From: Pseudorhodobacter sp.
GTDB lineage: Bacteria; Pseudomonadota; Alphaproteobacteria; Rhodobacterales; Rhodobacteraceae
Length of the DNA: 11,211 nucleotides
Assembly (NCBI GenBank): GCA_014378345.1
Contig: JACMNW010000206.1
Span: forward strand, 1-11,211
Direction: 5' to 3'
Part shown: one piece after another, positions 1-6,151 of the stretch
Numbering within the stretch: the first letter of the stretch is position 1
Layout of the letters: every line of letters starts with the position of its first letter
The notes under the pieces: generated by a model
What the model saw: the letters and a program-made list of their open reading frames with translations, nothing else
Told to the model about the DNA's origin: nothing
Database searches by the model: none
Made by a program: the position numbers and the translations under genes

Positions 1-55
1 AAAATCTGAGACAAACCCGGGGGGAGATGGCTTGTCTGACGCGGTTCAACCAATC

Positions 56-80
56 AACACGCCGGGGAGGAGTTGGTTCC
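56..80 (-). promoter_or_regulatory. Possible divergent EcfG-type promoter, imperfect
   Basis: On the minus strand GGAAC (80-76) is followed after 16 bases by TGTT (59-56). This matches the EcfG motif except for the first base of the -10 element (CGTT expected). It would point out of the left edge of the window, so no target gene can be checked. It lies back to back with the perfect plus-strand motif at 115-139. Confidence 0.3.
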
Positions 81-120
81 CAATTTCGGAGGTGAATATT
101 TAGGCCCTTTTTTGGGAACC
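75..120. repeat. 9-bp inverted repeat spanning the operon promoter
   Basis: GGTTCCCAA (75-83) and TTGGGAACC (112-120) are perfect inverted copies 28 bases apart. The right arm contains the -35 element of the promoter at 115-139; the left arm contains the -35-like element of the minus-strand candidate. The simplest reading is two divergent EcfG -35 elements that share flanking bases. A regulator operator is the alternative. Confidence 0.5.
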
Positions 121-139
121 TATGGGGGCGATGGGCGTT
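115..139 (+). promoter_or_regulatory. EcfG-type (GSR) promoter of the envelope-stress operon
   Basis: GGAAC at 115-119 and CGTT at 136-139 with a 16-base spacer match the consensus of alphaproteobacterial EcfG sigma factors (GGAAC-N16/17-CGTT). The -10 element ends 35 bases before the ATG at 175, leaving a short leader that holds the GGAGGG ribosome binding site (162-167). The cognate sigma factor is encoded in this window at 5585-6151. Confidence 0.85.
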
Positions 140-174
140 AATCGATAATTACTAAATTTTCGGAGGGTGAGATT

Positions 175-636
175 ATGTCGGTGTTAAACGACGCAGACAA
201 TCCCGGCGGGTTCGGTGCAATTGACAGTCTTGAAGCGCTGAGCGCACTGCACAGGCTTAGCGTGGACACCCGGCGCGGGTTCGAAAAAATGGTTGAAAAG
301 GCTGAGGTCGATTTTCAACCAACGGCTGAACGGTTCAATGCCCTGCACGGGCGTCATGTTGCGCGACTGAATAACATGGTCCGAGAGATGGGCGGTCTGC
401 CAGATACCGATGGTTCGTTCATGGGCACAGTTAATTCTGCCGTGGTTGCATTGCGTGCGGTGTTTGATGCGATTGATACCGACGTTATGGACCGCGTTCG
501 CAGCGGTGAAGACAGCGTGCTGGCAGGGTTTGACCGCGCGATAGCGGCAAGTCTGCCACAAGGGCACCGCGAAGCACTGATCCAAATGAAAGCCGAGCTG
601 ACCGGCTTGTTGAACGAAACCCGCCATCTTGGTTGA
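175..636 (+). CDS. DUF2383 / PA2169-family four-helix-bundle protein
   Basis: The product is a 153-residue soluble protein with no signal peptide or membrane segment. It is almost entirely amphipathic helix and ferritin-like in pattern: the early segment SLEALSALHRLSVDTRRGFE, then a GS-containing turn near residue 80, then a RSGEDSVLAGFDRAI-like helix near 109-123. That layout is typical of the DUF2383/PA2169 family, which has no firmly assigned biochemical role. The ATG is preceded by GGAGGG at a good distance, and the EcfG-type promoter lies just upstream, so general stress control is likely. It is the first gene of a plus-strand series ending at 2495, separated from the next by about 40 bases. 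Family placement is from recognised sequence pattern, not a search. Confidence 0.8.
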   Translation: MSVLNDADNPGGFGAIDSLEALSALHRLSVDTRRGFEKMVEKAEVDFQPTAERFNALHGRHVARLNNMVREMGGLPDTDGSFMGTVNSAVVALRAVFDAIDTDVMDRVRSGEDSVLAGFDRAIAASLPQGHREALIQMKAELTGLLNETRHLG

Positions 637-677
637 GCTGCAATCTGAATATGCTGATTTAAATTATGGAGACGACG

Positions 678-1160
678 ATGAACACGAATGGTAAAACCCT
701 GAAAGAAAGCATCCAGGACGGCGCTGAAACCGTAATGAAATCGGCATCACATGCCGCCGATGTAGCAAAAGATACAGTGCGCGATCTGGCATCGGACGTG
801 TCATCGCAAGCGGCGGATACGGCGGCTGCGGTGCGCGACAGTGCTGTCGAGCGGCTGGATGAAGCGCGTGATGCGCTAAGTGAAAGCGGCGATCGGCTGG
901 CAGAAACGCTGCGCCGTGCCGCAGAAGAGCCGGCGTCCGGTTCTATGCAAGCGCGGGTTTTGTCGGCCGTTGCGGGTGGCGTATCTTCGGCAGCACATAC
1001 GTTGCGTGACCGCAGCATGTCCGAGATGGTCGCTGATGTGCGGGCGCTTGCGCGGCGTAATCCGGGTGCGTTTGCTGCGGGTGCTGCGGTTGCAGGCTTT
1101 GCGCTGGCACGCTTTTTGCGGGCCTCTGCCACGTCACACAAGAACGATCATCGGTCATGA
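678..1160 (+). CDS. DUF883 (YqjD/ElaB)-like membrane-anchored helical protein
   Basis: A 160-residue protein. Residues 1-120 are Ala-, Asp-, Ser- and Arg-rich with regular amphipathic helix or coiled-coil character (repeats of the AADVAKDTVRDLASD type), reminiscent of LEA-like stress proteins. The C-terminus carries RRNPGAFAAGAAVAGFALA (126-144), one membrane helix introduced by an Arg-Asn-Pro motif, as in E. coli YqjD/ElaB, which anchor ribosomes to the membrane in stationary phase. The ATG at 678 was chosen over an in-frame ATG at 666 because GGAG at 668-671 sits 6 bases before 678, while nothing suitable precedes 666. Its stop overlaps the next start (ATGA, 1157-1160). Ribosome anchoring is only an analogy here. 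Confidence 0.75.
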   Translation: MNTNGKTLKESIQDGAETVMKSASHAADVAKDTVRDLASDVSSQAADTAAAVRDSAVERLDEARDALSESGDRLAETLRRAAEEPASGSMQARVLSAVAGGVSSAAHTLRDRSMSEMVADVRALARRNPGAFAAGAAVAGFALARFLRASATSHKNDHRS

Positions 1161-1588
1161 CGGAACGGTCGGATCGAACGCCACGGGATACCCCTGCTGG
1201 CCTTCTGGGGGATGTTGTGTCCGGCTTTGCCCGGTTGGTCAGAGGTGAGTTGGCGCTTGCCCGTGCCGAGGCCAAACAAAGCTTGGATGATGCGACATCT
1301 GCTTTGGGCAAGTTGGTGATTGCTGCAATCTTGGGCATCACGGCGCTGAACGTGCTGGCAGGTGCGGCAGTTGCCGGATTGATTGCGGCTGGTTTGTCAC
1401 CAGTTTGGGCCAGTTTGGCGGTGGGGGCCGGTCTGTTGGTCGTGGTCTTTGCATTGGTTCAATTTGGCTTGACCCAGTTGAAGCCATCAAATCTGGCACC
1501 AAAGCGCATAATGGAAAATCTGCGTCAGGATGCTGAAACCCTTAAATCTATGGTGATCTCTGATGCAACATCAAACCATCGCCCCTGA
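1157..1588 (+). CDS. DUF1469 (YqjE, 'phage holin family') inner-membrane protein
   Basis: A 143-residue protein. The N-terminal 45 residues form an amphipathic helix containing LVRGELALARAEAK (27-40), the recognisable signature of the DUF1469/Holin-X group. Two hydrophobic helices follow (about 52-79 and 82-107), then a charged C-terminal tail. The holin name is historical: no lysis or phage gene is nearby. The neighbours (DUF883-like before, DUF3618 after) reproduce the yqjD-yqjE-yqjK type of arrangement in enterobacteria. Start and stop overlap both neighbours (4 and 26 bases), so translation is probably coupled. Expression is expected from the EcfG-type promoter at 115-139. Confidence 0.8.
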   Translation: MTERSDRTPRDTPAGLLGDVVSGFARLVRGELALARAEAKQSLDDATSALGKLVIAAILGITALNVLAGAAVAGLIAAGLSPVWASLAVGAGLLVVVFALVQFGLTQLKPSNLAPKRIMENLRQDAETLKSMVISDATSNHRP

Positions 1589-2495
1589 AAGCCCGCGTCA
1601 GATTGAGGCGCAACTTGATCTGGATCGCGACGCCTTGTCGGCGTCACTGGAAGCGCTGCGCAAGCGGTTTTCGCTGGATAGCCTGTGGTCTGACGGTGCG
1701 TCACTGATCAAGGCAAATGCAGGGCCGTACACGCAGGCACTGGACGCGGCTGTACGCGCCAATCCGGTGGCGTTGTCGTTGACGGCTGTTGGCTTGGCGT
1801 GGTTGATCCTTGGGCGACGGGGCGCGACCGAGGCCGACCCGTCTGCGCTGGCTGGAACCCGGTTCGAAGCCGAGGCGCGATGGGAAGATGAAGGTGGTCC
1901 GGTGTCGGAATTGCCAGAAACGGACGCGCTTTGGATGGAAGAGGCCGATCGTTTGCGACAGCGCGCGTCAGGAATGATCGCGCGCATCAATGCTGCAGTT
2001 CGGGATAATCTGGCACCTGCGGCAGAGCTTGCGAAAAGCCGCGCAGATGTTGTCGCGGCCCTGGCCAAGGATGTGCGCCGGGTTATGGCGCGGGGTCTTG
2101 GTGGCTTGAGCGGTAGTGTGCGTGACGCGGCCTTGGCGACACGCGAGCGTGCTTATACCACGCGCGTGGCAGCAGAAAAGGTTGGGGCCGAAGCGGTGCG
2201 CGACAACCCTGTTATGGCGGGCATGGCGTTGGCTGCGGCGGGTGCGGCTGTGGCGGCGCTGTTGCCCCGGTCCGCGTTCGAGAACAAAGTATTGGGCGCG
2301 CCGCGTGATCGGCTTGTCAGTGAAGCGAAGAGCGTGCTGCGCGACGAACGCCAGCGTCTGGCTAAATCCGTTAATCGGATTGCAGAGGTGCTGACGGTTG
2401 AAATTGCACCGTCACGGGCGAAACAATCCGCTATTGATGCAGAGCGCCTAGCCCGCAACGAAGATATGGCTTCCACAGGATTTCTTAGCGGATGA
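1563..2495 (+). CDS. DUF3618-type protein with two YqjD-like membrane anchors
   Basis: A 310-residue protein. The N-terminus QIEAQLDLDRDALSASLEAL (13-32) is the typical DUF3618 opening. Two hydrophobic helices, about 67-84 and 214-234, are each introduced by an Arg-x-Asn-Pro-Val motif (RANPVA and RDNPVM), the same kind of anchor as in the DUF883-like protein upstream. The regions between and after are long, charged and helical (120-213 and 240-300), probably cytoplasmic. The ATG lies inside the preceding gene (26-base overlap) and only a weak GGTGAT element precedes it, so coupled translation is likely. It is the last gene of the operon; a strong hairpin lies 60 bases downstream. No enzymatic motif was seen; an envelope-organising role under stress is inference. 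Confidence 0.75.
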   Translation: MQHQTIAPESPRQIEAQLDLDRDALSASLEALRKRFSLDSLWSDGASLIKANAGPYTQALDAAVRANPVALSLTAVGLAWLILGRRGATEADPSALAGTRFEAEARWEDEGGPVSELPETDALWMEEADRLRQRASGMIARINAAVRDNLAPAAELAKSRADVVAALAKDVRRVMARGLGGLSGSVRDAALATRERAYTTRVAAEKVGAEAVRDNPVMAGMALAAAGAAVAALLPRSAFENKVLGAPRDRLVSEAKSVLRDERQRLAKSVNRIAEVLTVEIAPSRAKQSAIDAERLARNEDMASTGFLSG

Positions 2496-2555
2496 TCGTT
2501 GACGCGGACTGGCCGTTTCTTTGCCCACGTGATTTCCCTCGCGCGCGGCCAAGGA

Positions 2556-2589
2556 TGCCGGAACCTGAACCCTCGATCAGGTTGCGGCA
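2556..2589. terminator. Strong hairpin between convergent genes, possible T-poor terminator
   Basis: TGCCG-g-AACCTGA (2556-2568) pairs with TCAGGTT-g-CGGCA (2577-2589): 12 base pairs with a single G-G mismatch and an 8-base loop. It lies between the end of the DUF3618 gene (2495) and the end of the Crp-family gene (2607), where a bidirectional terminator is expected. No T run follows on either strand, so intrinsic termination is uncertain. Confidence 0.4.
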
Positions 2590-2606
2590 AACTTCTTGCA
2601 CACGAT

Positions 2607-3338
2607 CTACAGTATTGGTCGAAGTTCGGCGCGCTCATCAGCGACTCCAGCCACATCTGCAAGAACTTTCATATCAGGGATGCTAAGTCGCCCTGCCTGC
2701 CAGATGGCGTGGCCGTTGTCTTTTAACCTGGCCACGGTCTTGTTGGTGTGGACCAGTGACAGACCCAAAGCTTCGGCCATATCTTGTTGGCGAAACGGCA
2801 ATGGTACTGATCCATCGCGCAGCAGGCCAACGGCTGACAGCCGCCGCCATATTCGCAAGAATGCCCATGCTAACCGTTCCTTGGCGTCACGCTGGCCAAG
2901 TGTTGCTATGGTTTCGCCTAGGAAGTGTTCTTCGACAGCGGCGATCCAGGTCAGATCATAGGCGCGCTCGGCATGGTCGCGAAACATCTCCCATAGCCGA
3001 TTGCGATCAAAGGTGCACAAGACCATCGGGGTCGTAGAGGTGACGGTGTGTTTCATCTCGCCCATCAAGCTGGACTGCAAGCCTATGAAATCGCCGGGGA
3101 AAACGAAGTTGATCACCTGACGCCGCCCGTCTTCAAGCAAAACTGACCGCGTGCCTATGCCGGAAAGCACAGTATAAAGCGTGGGTGACCGATGCCCTTC
3201 GTGCAGAATCGGAGTATTGCGATCTACCGTTTGTTCACCAGTTTTAAAGCGTCGCATGAAGGCGAGCTCTTCGGCACTTAAGGCCACGAAAAGTGGCATC
3301 ACGCGTAACGGACAGGTGTCGCAGGAGGTGATGGACAT
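2607..3338 (-). CDS. Crp/Fnr-family transcriptional regulator
   Basis: A 243-residue protein. Residues about 12-120 are the cyclic-nucleotide-binding-type beta-roll (VFPGDFIGLQSSLMG at 79-93). A dimerisation helix follows (about 130-160), then a C-terminal winged helix with FRQQDMAEALGLSLVHTNKT (182-201), where SLVHTNKTVARL is the recognition-helix region. Cysteines are C6, C9 and C108; the closely spaced CxxC lacks the extra N-terminal cysteine of true FNR, and the E-xx-SR DNA-contact motif of FNR is absent. It is therefore a different branch of the family, and its ligand and operator are unknown. ATG 3338 is preferred over an upstream TTG (3344) because AAGGA sits 8 bases before it. It is divergent from the degenerate receiver gene, with 89 bases between them. 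Confidence 0.85.
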   Translation of the reverse strand: MSITSCDTCPLRVMPLFVALSAEELAFMRRFKTGEQTVDRNTPILHEGHRSPTLYTVLSGIGTRSVLLEDGRRQVINFVFPGDFIGLQSSLMGEMKHTVTSTTPMVLCTFDRNRLWEMFRDHAERAYDLTWIAAVEEHFLGETIATLGQRDAKERLAWAFLRIWRRLSAVGLLRDGSVPLPFRQQDMAEALGLSLVHTNKTVARLKDNGHAIWQAGRLSIPDMKVLADVAGVADERAELRPIL

Positions 3339-3427
3339 TAACAAATTCCTTGCGAGCTATGTCACAGATTAATGCGGCGGGTCGATATATCTGCGATTCG
3401 TTCCGTAGGATTACGTCGGAGAGCATG

Positions 3428-3784
3428 ATGAAGAGCACTGTTTACTTGGTAGTCGAGCCAATTCAGATCATAGCGTCTGACCTCGCGATGAACGTGCAGG
3501 AATACGATCCATCGGCTAAAGTTCTGATCGCCCTGACGTTGAAGGAGGGATCCGAGATATTGGAAAGCCATGCCGCCGTGCGGCTGGCGTTTGTTCATGC
3601 TGACCCAAGCGCCTTTGCCGGTAGCATACTTGCGCGTGCGCTATCTAACCGTGGTGCTCAAGTGATCTTTACCGGGGACGCTGCCGAGCGAAAGGATAGC
3701 GGAATTTTTGTGCTACAAAGGCCGTTCTCTGCGCAGACAACCGCGGCTGCCTTGCAGCGCGCCGAAATGTCGGAACGCGCCTGA
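3428..3784 (+). CDS. Degenerate (pseudo-)receiver domain protein
   Basis: A stand-alone protein of 118 residues with the alternating strand-helix pattern of a CheY-like receiver. The strand 1 segment is VYLVVEP (5-11), strand 3 is RLAFVH (52-57), the following helix is SILARALSNRG (66-76), strand 4 is AQVIFTG (77-83) and strand 5 with the conserved Pro is FVLQRPF (94-100). Compared with phosphorylatable receivers, the second acidic residue of strand 1 is Pro11, the phospho-acceptor position is His57 and the conserved Lys is Arg98; the Thr (T82) is kept. It should not be phosphorylated in the normal way. ATG 3428 is chosen because GGAG (3418-3421) lies 6 bases upstream; ATG 3425 is an alternative. 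No EcfG motif precedes it. Its closeness to phyR suggests, but does not prove, a role as a protein-interaction partner in stress signalling. Confidence 0.7.
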   Translation: MKSTVYLVVEPIQIIASDLAMNVQEYDPSAKVLIALTLKEGSEILESHAAVRLAFVHADPSAFAGSILARALSNRGAQVIFTGDAAERKDSGIFVLQRPFSAQTTAAALQRAEMSERA

Positions 3785-3789
3785 CGCTA

Positions 3790-3825
3790 AAAACGTCGCC
3801 GAACGGTGTTGTCCGGCGATGTTTT
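3790..3825. terminator. Bidirectional intrinsic terminator
   Basis: AAAACGTCGCCG (3790-3801) pairs with CGGCGATGTTTT (3814-3825), 12 base pairs including one G-T pair, with a 12-base loop. A-rich and T-rich flanks make it work in either direction. It sits between the convergent receiver gene (ends 3784) and the secreted-protein gene (ends 3836). Confidence 0.8.
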
Positions 3826-3835
3826 GCATTTACAA

Positions 3836-4321
3836 TTAATCCAGACGCTTGACCACGTTATCGGCAAACGAATTAACGAGGGCCTGATAGGCTTCTGGGG
3901 TGTCGAGAGTATCATAGTATAAGGTCTGACCATCGGCCGACACGGATGCTGCTGTACCAAGCGAAATGCTAAGCTCATAGGCATTAAAGTTGGTATTATC
4001 TTTCAGATCCGACACGTTGACTTGGCCAACCAGAACGGCGTCAGACGCATTGATCGCGCGTTCGAACGAGCTTGCAAGTTCTACTTCGCGCAGATCGACG
4101 GTGATTTTGGCACCGTCATCAGCGATACGATCAACCAGACGCGTAACAATAGCGTTCTGAACGTCAGCCGCCACATTCGACCAGTAAGCCGCTGCCTTTT
4201 CATTCTTAACGGCGGTTAGATCTGCAGTCACGACGACTTCCGAAATTTTTTCGACAGCCGCCAGCACCGTGGTGCCGGCCAGAGCACCAAATGAAAGCGC
4301 GATCAAGAATTTGCGAAACAT
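3836..4321 (-). CDS. Secreted (periplasmic) protein of unknown function, EcfG-linked
   Basis: A 161-residue protein. The start MFRKFLIALSFGALAGTTVLA is a clear Sec signal peptide with probable cleavage after VLA (residue 21); there is no lipobox, and the mature protein has no cysteine. The mature part is mixed: helical around 35-66, a possible strand at ITVDLREVEL (73-82), then LVGQVNVSDL (97-106) and AYELSISLGTAAS (114-126), suggesting a small alpha/beta periplasmic domain. I do not recognise a family. ATG 4321 has AAGGA 7 bases upstream; the in-frame extension to 4510 would run through the promoter and is rejected. A perfect EcfG-type motif (4376-4400) lies 54 bases before the start, so it is very likely a GSR target. 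It lies directly downstream of phyR on the same strand, separated by 160 bases. Confidence 0.85.
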   Translation of the reverse strand: MFRKFLIALSFGALAGTTVLAAVEKISEVVVTADLTAVKNEKAAAYWSNVAADVQNAIVTRLVDRIADDGAKITVDLREVELASSFERAINASDAVLVGQVNVSDLKDNTNFNAYELSISLGTAASVSADGQTLYYDTLDTPEAYQALVNSFADNVVKRLD

Positions 4322-4375
4322 AGAATTTTCCTTCCGAAAGGTCAGCCCTGATATTTGGGCCCATGGTGACGACAA

Positions 4376-4400
4376 AACGCGTAGGGCGGCTTTCGGTTCC
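4376..4400 (-). promoter_or_regulatory. EcfG-type promoter of the secreted-protein gene
   Basis: On the minus strand GGAAC (4400-4396) and CGTT (4379-4376) are separated by 16 bases. The -10 element ends 54 bases before ATG 4321. It gives this gene its own stress promoter besides any read-through from phyR. Confidence 0.85.
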
Positions 4401-4481
4401 AATTTTACCGAACCAAAAGGTTGGATATGCCACGAGTCGCGACGCACCGGTCTGCTTCCACCCAAACCCCTTGCCTTAACG

Positions 4482-5291
4482 CTAGGCAGAAAGCGTTTCA
4501 GTCGAGGCAAAGAACATGGCCTGACCCACAGCCGATCGAAGTTGGTCTTCGGTGAAGGGTTTGGTGATCAGGAACGCAGGTTCTGGCCTGTTGCCGGTTA
4601 GAAGACGTTCCGGGAAGGCGGTGATGAAAATTACCGGGATGTCGGGGAATTCGGCTAAAATCTCGTTCACCGCATGAATGCCAGAGGATTTATCCGCAAG
4701 CTGGATATCGGCAAGGATAAGATCGGGGCGATCTGCCAGCGCAAGTGCCACGGCTTCGACATGGGTGCGGGCATTGCCGGTGACACGGTGGCCAATGCCG
4801 CGCACGATATCGACGATGTCTAACGCGATGATTGCCTCATCTTCGATTACCAAAACCGAACCTGCGACTGATTCTTTCATTTCCGTCGCCGCAACGTCGA
4901 TAAAGTGTGCAACTTCTTCGGCGTCGATCTGCATGATTGAGGCGATTTGTTCCACCGTGAAACCTTCGATCACATTCAACAGCAGTGCTTCACGCGAATT
5001 TGGCGTCAGCGTCAACATGTGGCCCTGCGCCCGCGCAGACAGGCCGTTGTCTGGCTCGCCCAGCGGCGATCCGGCGCTGGTCCAGACCCGGTGAAATGCA
5101 TGAAAGAGTGCCACCTTGGGTTCTGGCACCACGCGCATGGCTGATAAATCTTCCAAAATTGCCTCAAGCGTAATAGCGGCAAACCGATCTCCGCTGATCT
5201 GATTGCCGGTAAGTGCGCGTCCGTAGCGCCGCAAATAAGGTAGGCTCCGACCAATTTCTGCGCTTAGGCTGGCTTCTTCAGACGAATTCAT
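4482..5291 (-). CDS. phyR: PhyR, response regulator and anti-anti-sigma factor of the GSR
   Basis: A 269-residue protein with the two-part PhyR layout. Residues 1-140 are a sigma-factor-like domain: SLPYLRRYGRALTGNQ (16-31) as the sigma2-like part and LTPNSREALLLNVIEGFTVE (95-114) as the sigma4-like part. Residues 145-262 are a receiver with the acidic pair E150/D151, phospho-acceptor D195 (in LILADIQL), T224 and K244, all intact. When phosphorylated, PhyR exposes its sigma-like domain and sequesters NepR, freeing EcfG. ATG 5291 (GGGGA 5 bases upstream) is preferred over GTG 5303. It is transcribed divergently from nepR-ecfG out of an EcfG-type promoter at 5328-5353, so positive feedback is expected. 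Confidence 0.97.
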   Translation of the reverse strand: MNSSEEASLSAEIGRSLPYLRRYGRALTGNQISGDRFAAITLEAILEDLSAMRVVPEPKVALFHAFHRVWTSAGSPLGEPDNGLSARAQGHMLTLTPNSREALLLNVIEGFTVEQIASIMQIDAEEVAHFIDVAATEMKESVAGSVLVIEDEAIIALDIVDIVRGIGHRVTGNARTHVEAVALALADRPDLILADIQLADKSSGIHAVNEILAEFPDIPVIFITAFPERLLTGNRPEPAFLITKPFTEDQLRSAVGQAMFFASTETLSA

Positions 5292-5320
5292 TGCAGTCCC
5301 CACATTATTTTCTATTGTCG

Positions 5321-5346
5321 GGAACCTAACGCATCAGAAGCGCGTT
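5321..5346 (+). promoter_or_regulatory. EcfG-type promoter of nepR-ecfG-kinase
   Basis: GGAAC (5321-5325) and CGTT (5343-5346) with a 17-base spacer. The -10 element ends 65 bases before ATG 5412. It overlaps almost completely with the opposite promoter for phyR. Confidence 0.9.
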
Positions 5347-5353
5347 GGGTTCC
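5328..5353 (-). promoter_or_regulatory. EcfG-type promoter of phyR
   Basis: On the minus strand GGAAC (5353-5349) and CGTT (5331-5328) are separated by 17 bases. The -10 element ends 36 bases before ATG 5291. The element is the mirror image of the nepR promoter within a 33-base block. Confidence 0.9.
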
Positions 5354-5411
5354 ATAGCAAAGTGCTGATCGGAAATAAAAAGTGTCAGGCGACATGTCAG
5401 GGAAAGTTGGA

Positions 5412-5588
5412 ATGGACGAAAAGTCTGAGGGGGCGAAACCGTCCCGGCGGCGCGCCAATGGATTATCTGTAACCCGCGAAATAGATGAAAACCTCAAGCG
5501 CGTTTATCAAGCGGCGCTGACGGAAGAGGTGCCGGACCGGTTCACCAAACTTCTGGCGCAGTTGCGCGAGAAAGAACAAAAATCATGA
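5412..5588 (+). CDS. nepR: NepR, anti-sigma factor for EcfG
   Basis: A 58-residue protein with the NepR core IDENLKRVYQAALTEEVPDR (24-43) followed by FTKLLAQL (44-51): two amphipathic helices joined by the invariant PxRF turn. The N-terminus is basic and disordered (KPSRRR). NepR holds EcfG inactive until phospho-PhyR displaces it. ATG 5412 is chosen because AGGGA (5399-5403) lies 8 bases upstream and the length is normal for the family. ATG 5394 and GTG 5382 are in frame but have poorer ribosome binding sites. The stop overlaps the ecfG start (ATGA, 5585-5588), which should help keep anti-sigma and sigma in proportion. Confidence 0.95.
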   Translation: MDEKSEGAKPSRRRANGLSVTREIDENLKRVYQAALTEEVPDRFTKLLAQLREKEQKS

Positions 5589-6151
5589 CACCTTCCGCGG
5601 GGGACCCGCGCGACGAAATCACCAGTCACATCCGTGACTTGCGCGCTTTTGCCATGTCACTTACCCGAAACCATGCTGCCGCTGACGATTTGGTGCAAGA
5701 CACGATTATCAAAGCTTGGACGAATTTTGATAAGTTCGCCCTCGGCACAAACTTGCGGGCTTGGCTGTTCACGATTCTTCGCAACACGTTCTTTTCCAAC
5801 CGCCGCAAAGCCAGCCGCGAGGTGGCTGATAGTGATGGCATTTATGCCGCAGGCTTGTCTGTGCTTCCCCAGCATGACGGCAAGTTGGCGTTTGGTGAAT
5901 TTCTGGTCGCCTTCAACCAACTTTCCGCCGAGCATCGCGAAGTGCTTATTCTTGTGGGAGCGAATGGTTATTCCTACGATGAGGCAGCGGGCATGATGGG
6001 GGTGGCCACTGGTACCGCCAAAAGCCGCGCCAGCCGGGCGCGGGCGCGGCTGTGCGAGTTGATGGGCATGACATCGCCAACCGGGAACCCGTTGCTTGCG
6101 GATTCTGCCGTATTGGCGGTGGTACTGCAGTCAGGGCTTCGTGTCGCATGA
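5585..6151 (+). CDS. ecfG: EcfG-family sigma factor of the general stress response
   Basis: A 188-residue ECF sigma factor. Region 2 spans about 12-78, with DDLVQDTIIKAW (34-45) and the -10 recognition area NLRAWLFTILRNTFFSNRRK (56-75). Region 4 spans about 105-157, with LSAEHREVLILVGANGYSYD (113-132) and the -35 reading helix TAKSRASRARARL (144-156). Its predicted targets are GGAAC-N16/17-CGTT promoters, five of which occur in this window. A tail of about 30 residues after region 4 is partly hydrophobic (LLADSAVLAVVLQSGL, 170-185); such a tail may be long for the family. It overlaps nepR and the kinase gene by ATGA on each side. The gene is also called rpoE2 or sigT in other genera. Confidence 0.95.
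   Translation: MTPSAGDPRDEITSHIRDLRAFAMSLTRNHAAADDLVQDTIIKAWTNFDKFALGTNLRAWLFTILRNTFFSNRRKASREVADSDGIYAAGLSVLPQHDGKLAFGEFLVAFNQLSAEHREVLILVGANGYSYDEAAGMMGVATGTAKSRASRARARLCELMGMTSPTGNPLLADSAVLAVVLQSGLRVA

Noticed and set aside
659..1141. 160-residue minus-strand frame, Ser/Ala/Arg-rich
   Set aside because: It is the antisense of the DUF883-like gene, and its composition reflects the complementary codons.
1157..1588. Prophage remnant because of a 'phage holin family' product
   Set aside because: DUF1469 proteins are chromosomal stress and membrane proteins. No endolysin, integrase or structural gene is nearby.
2560..2584. GGAACC at 2560-2565 as a sixth EcfG promoter
   Set aside because: No CGTT at 16 or 17 bases (only GGTT at 15), and the element is part of a hairpin between convergent genes.
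2607..3338. Identification of the Crp-family gene as fnrL, which would bind the usp boxes
   Set aside because: Too few N-terminal cysteines and no FNR-type E-xx-SR recognition motif. FnrL is probably encoded elsewhere.
4322..4510. 63-residue N-terminal extension of the secreted protein
   Set aside because: It would cover the EcfG promoter and hide the signal peptide; the ATG at 4321 has a good ribosome binding site.
6052..6147. In-frame ATG 6052 extending the kinase by 32 residues
   Set aside because: It lies inside ecfG and the extension resembles no membrane or sensor segment. The ATGA overlap at 6148 is the normal coupled start.
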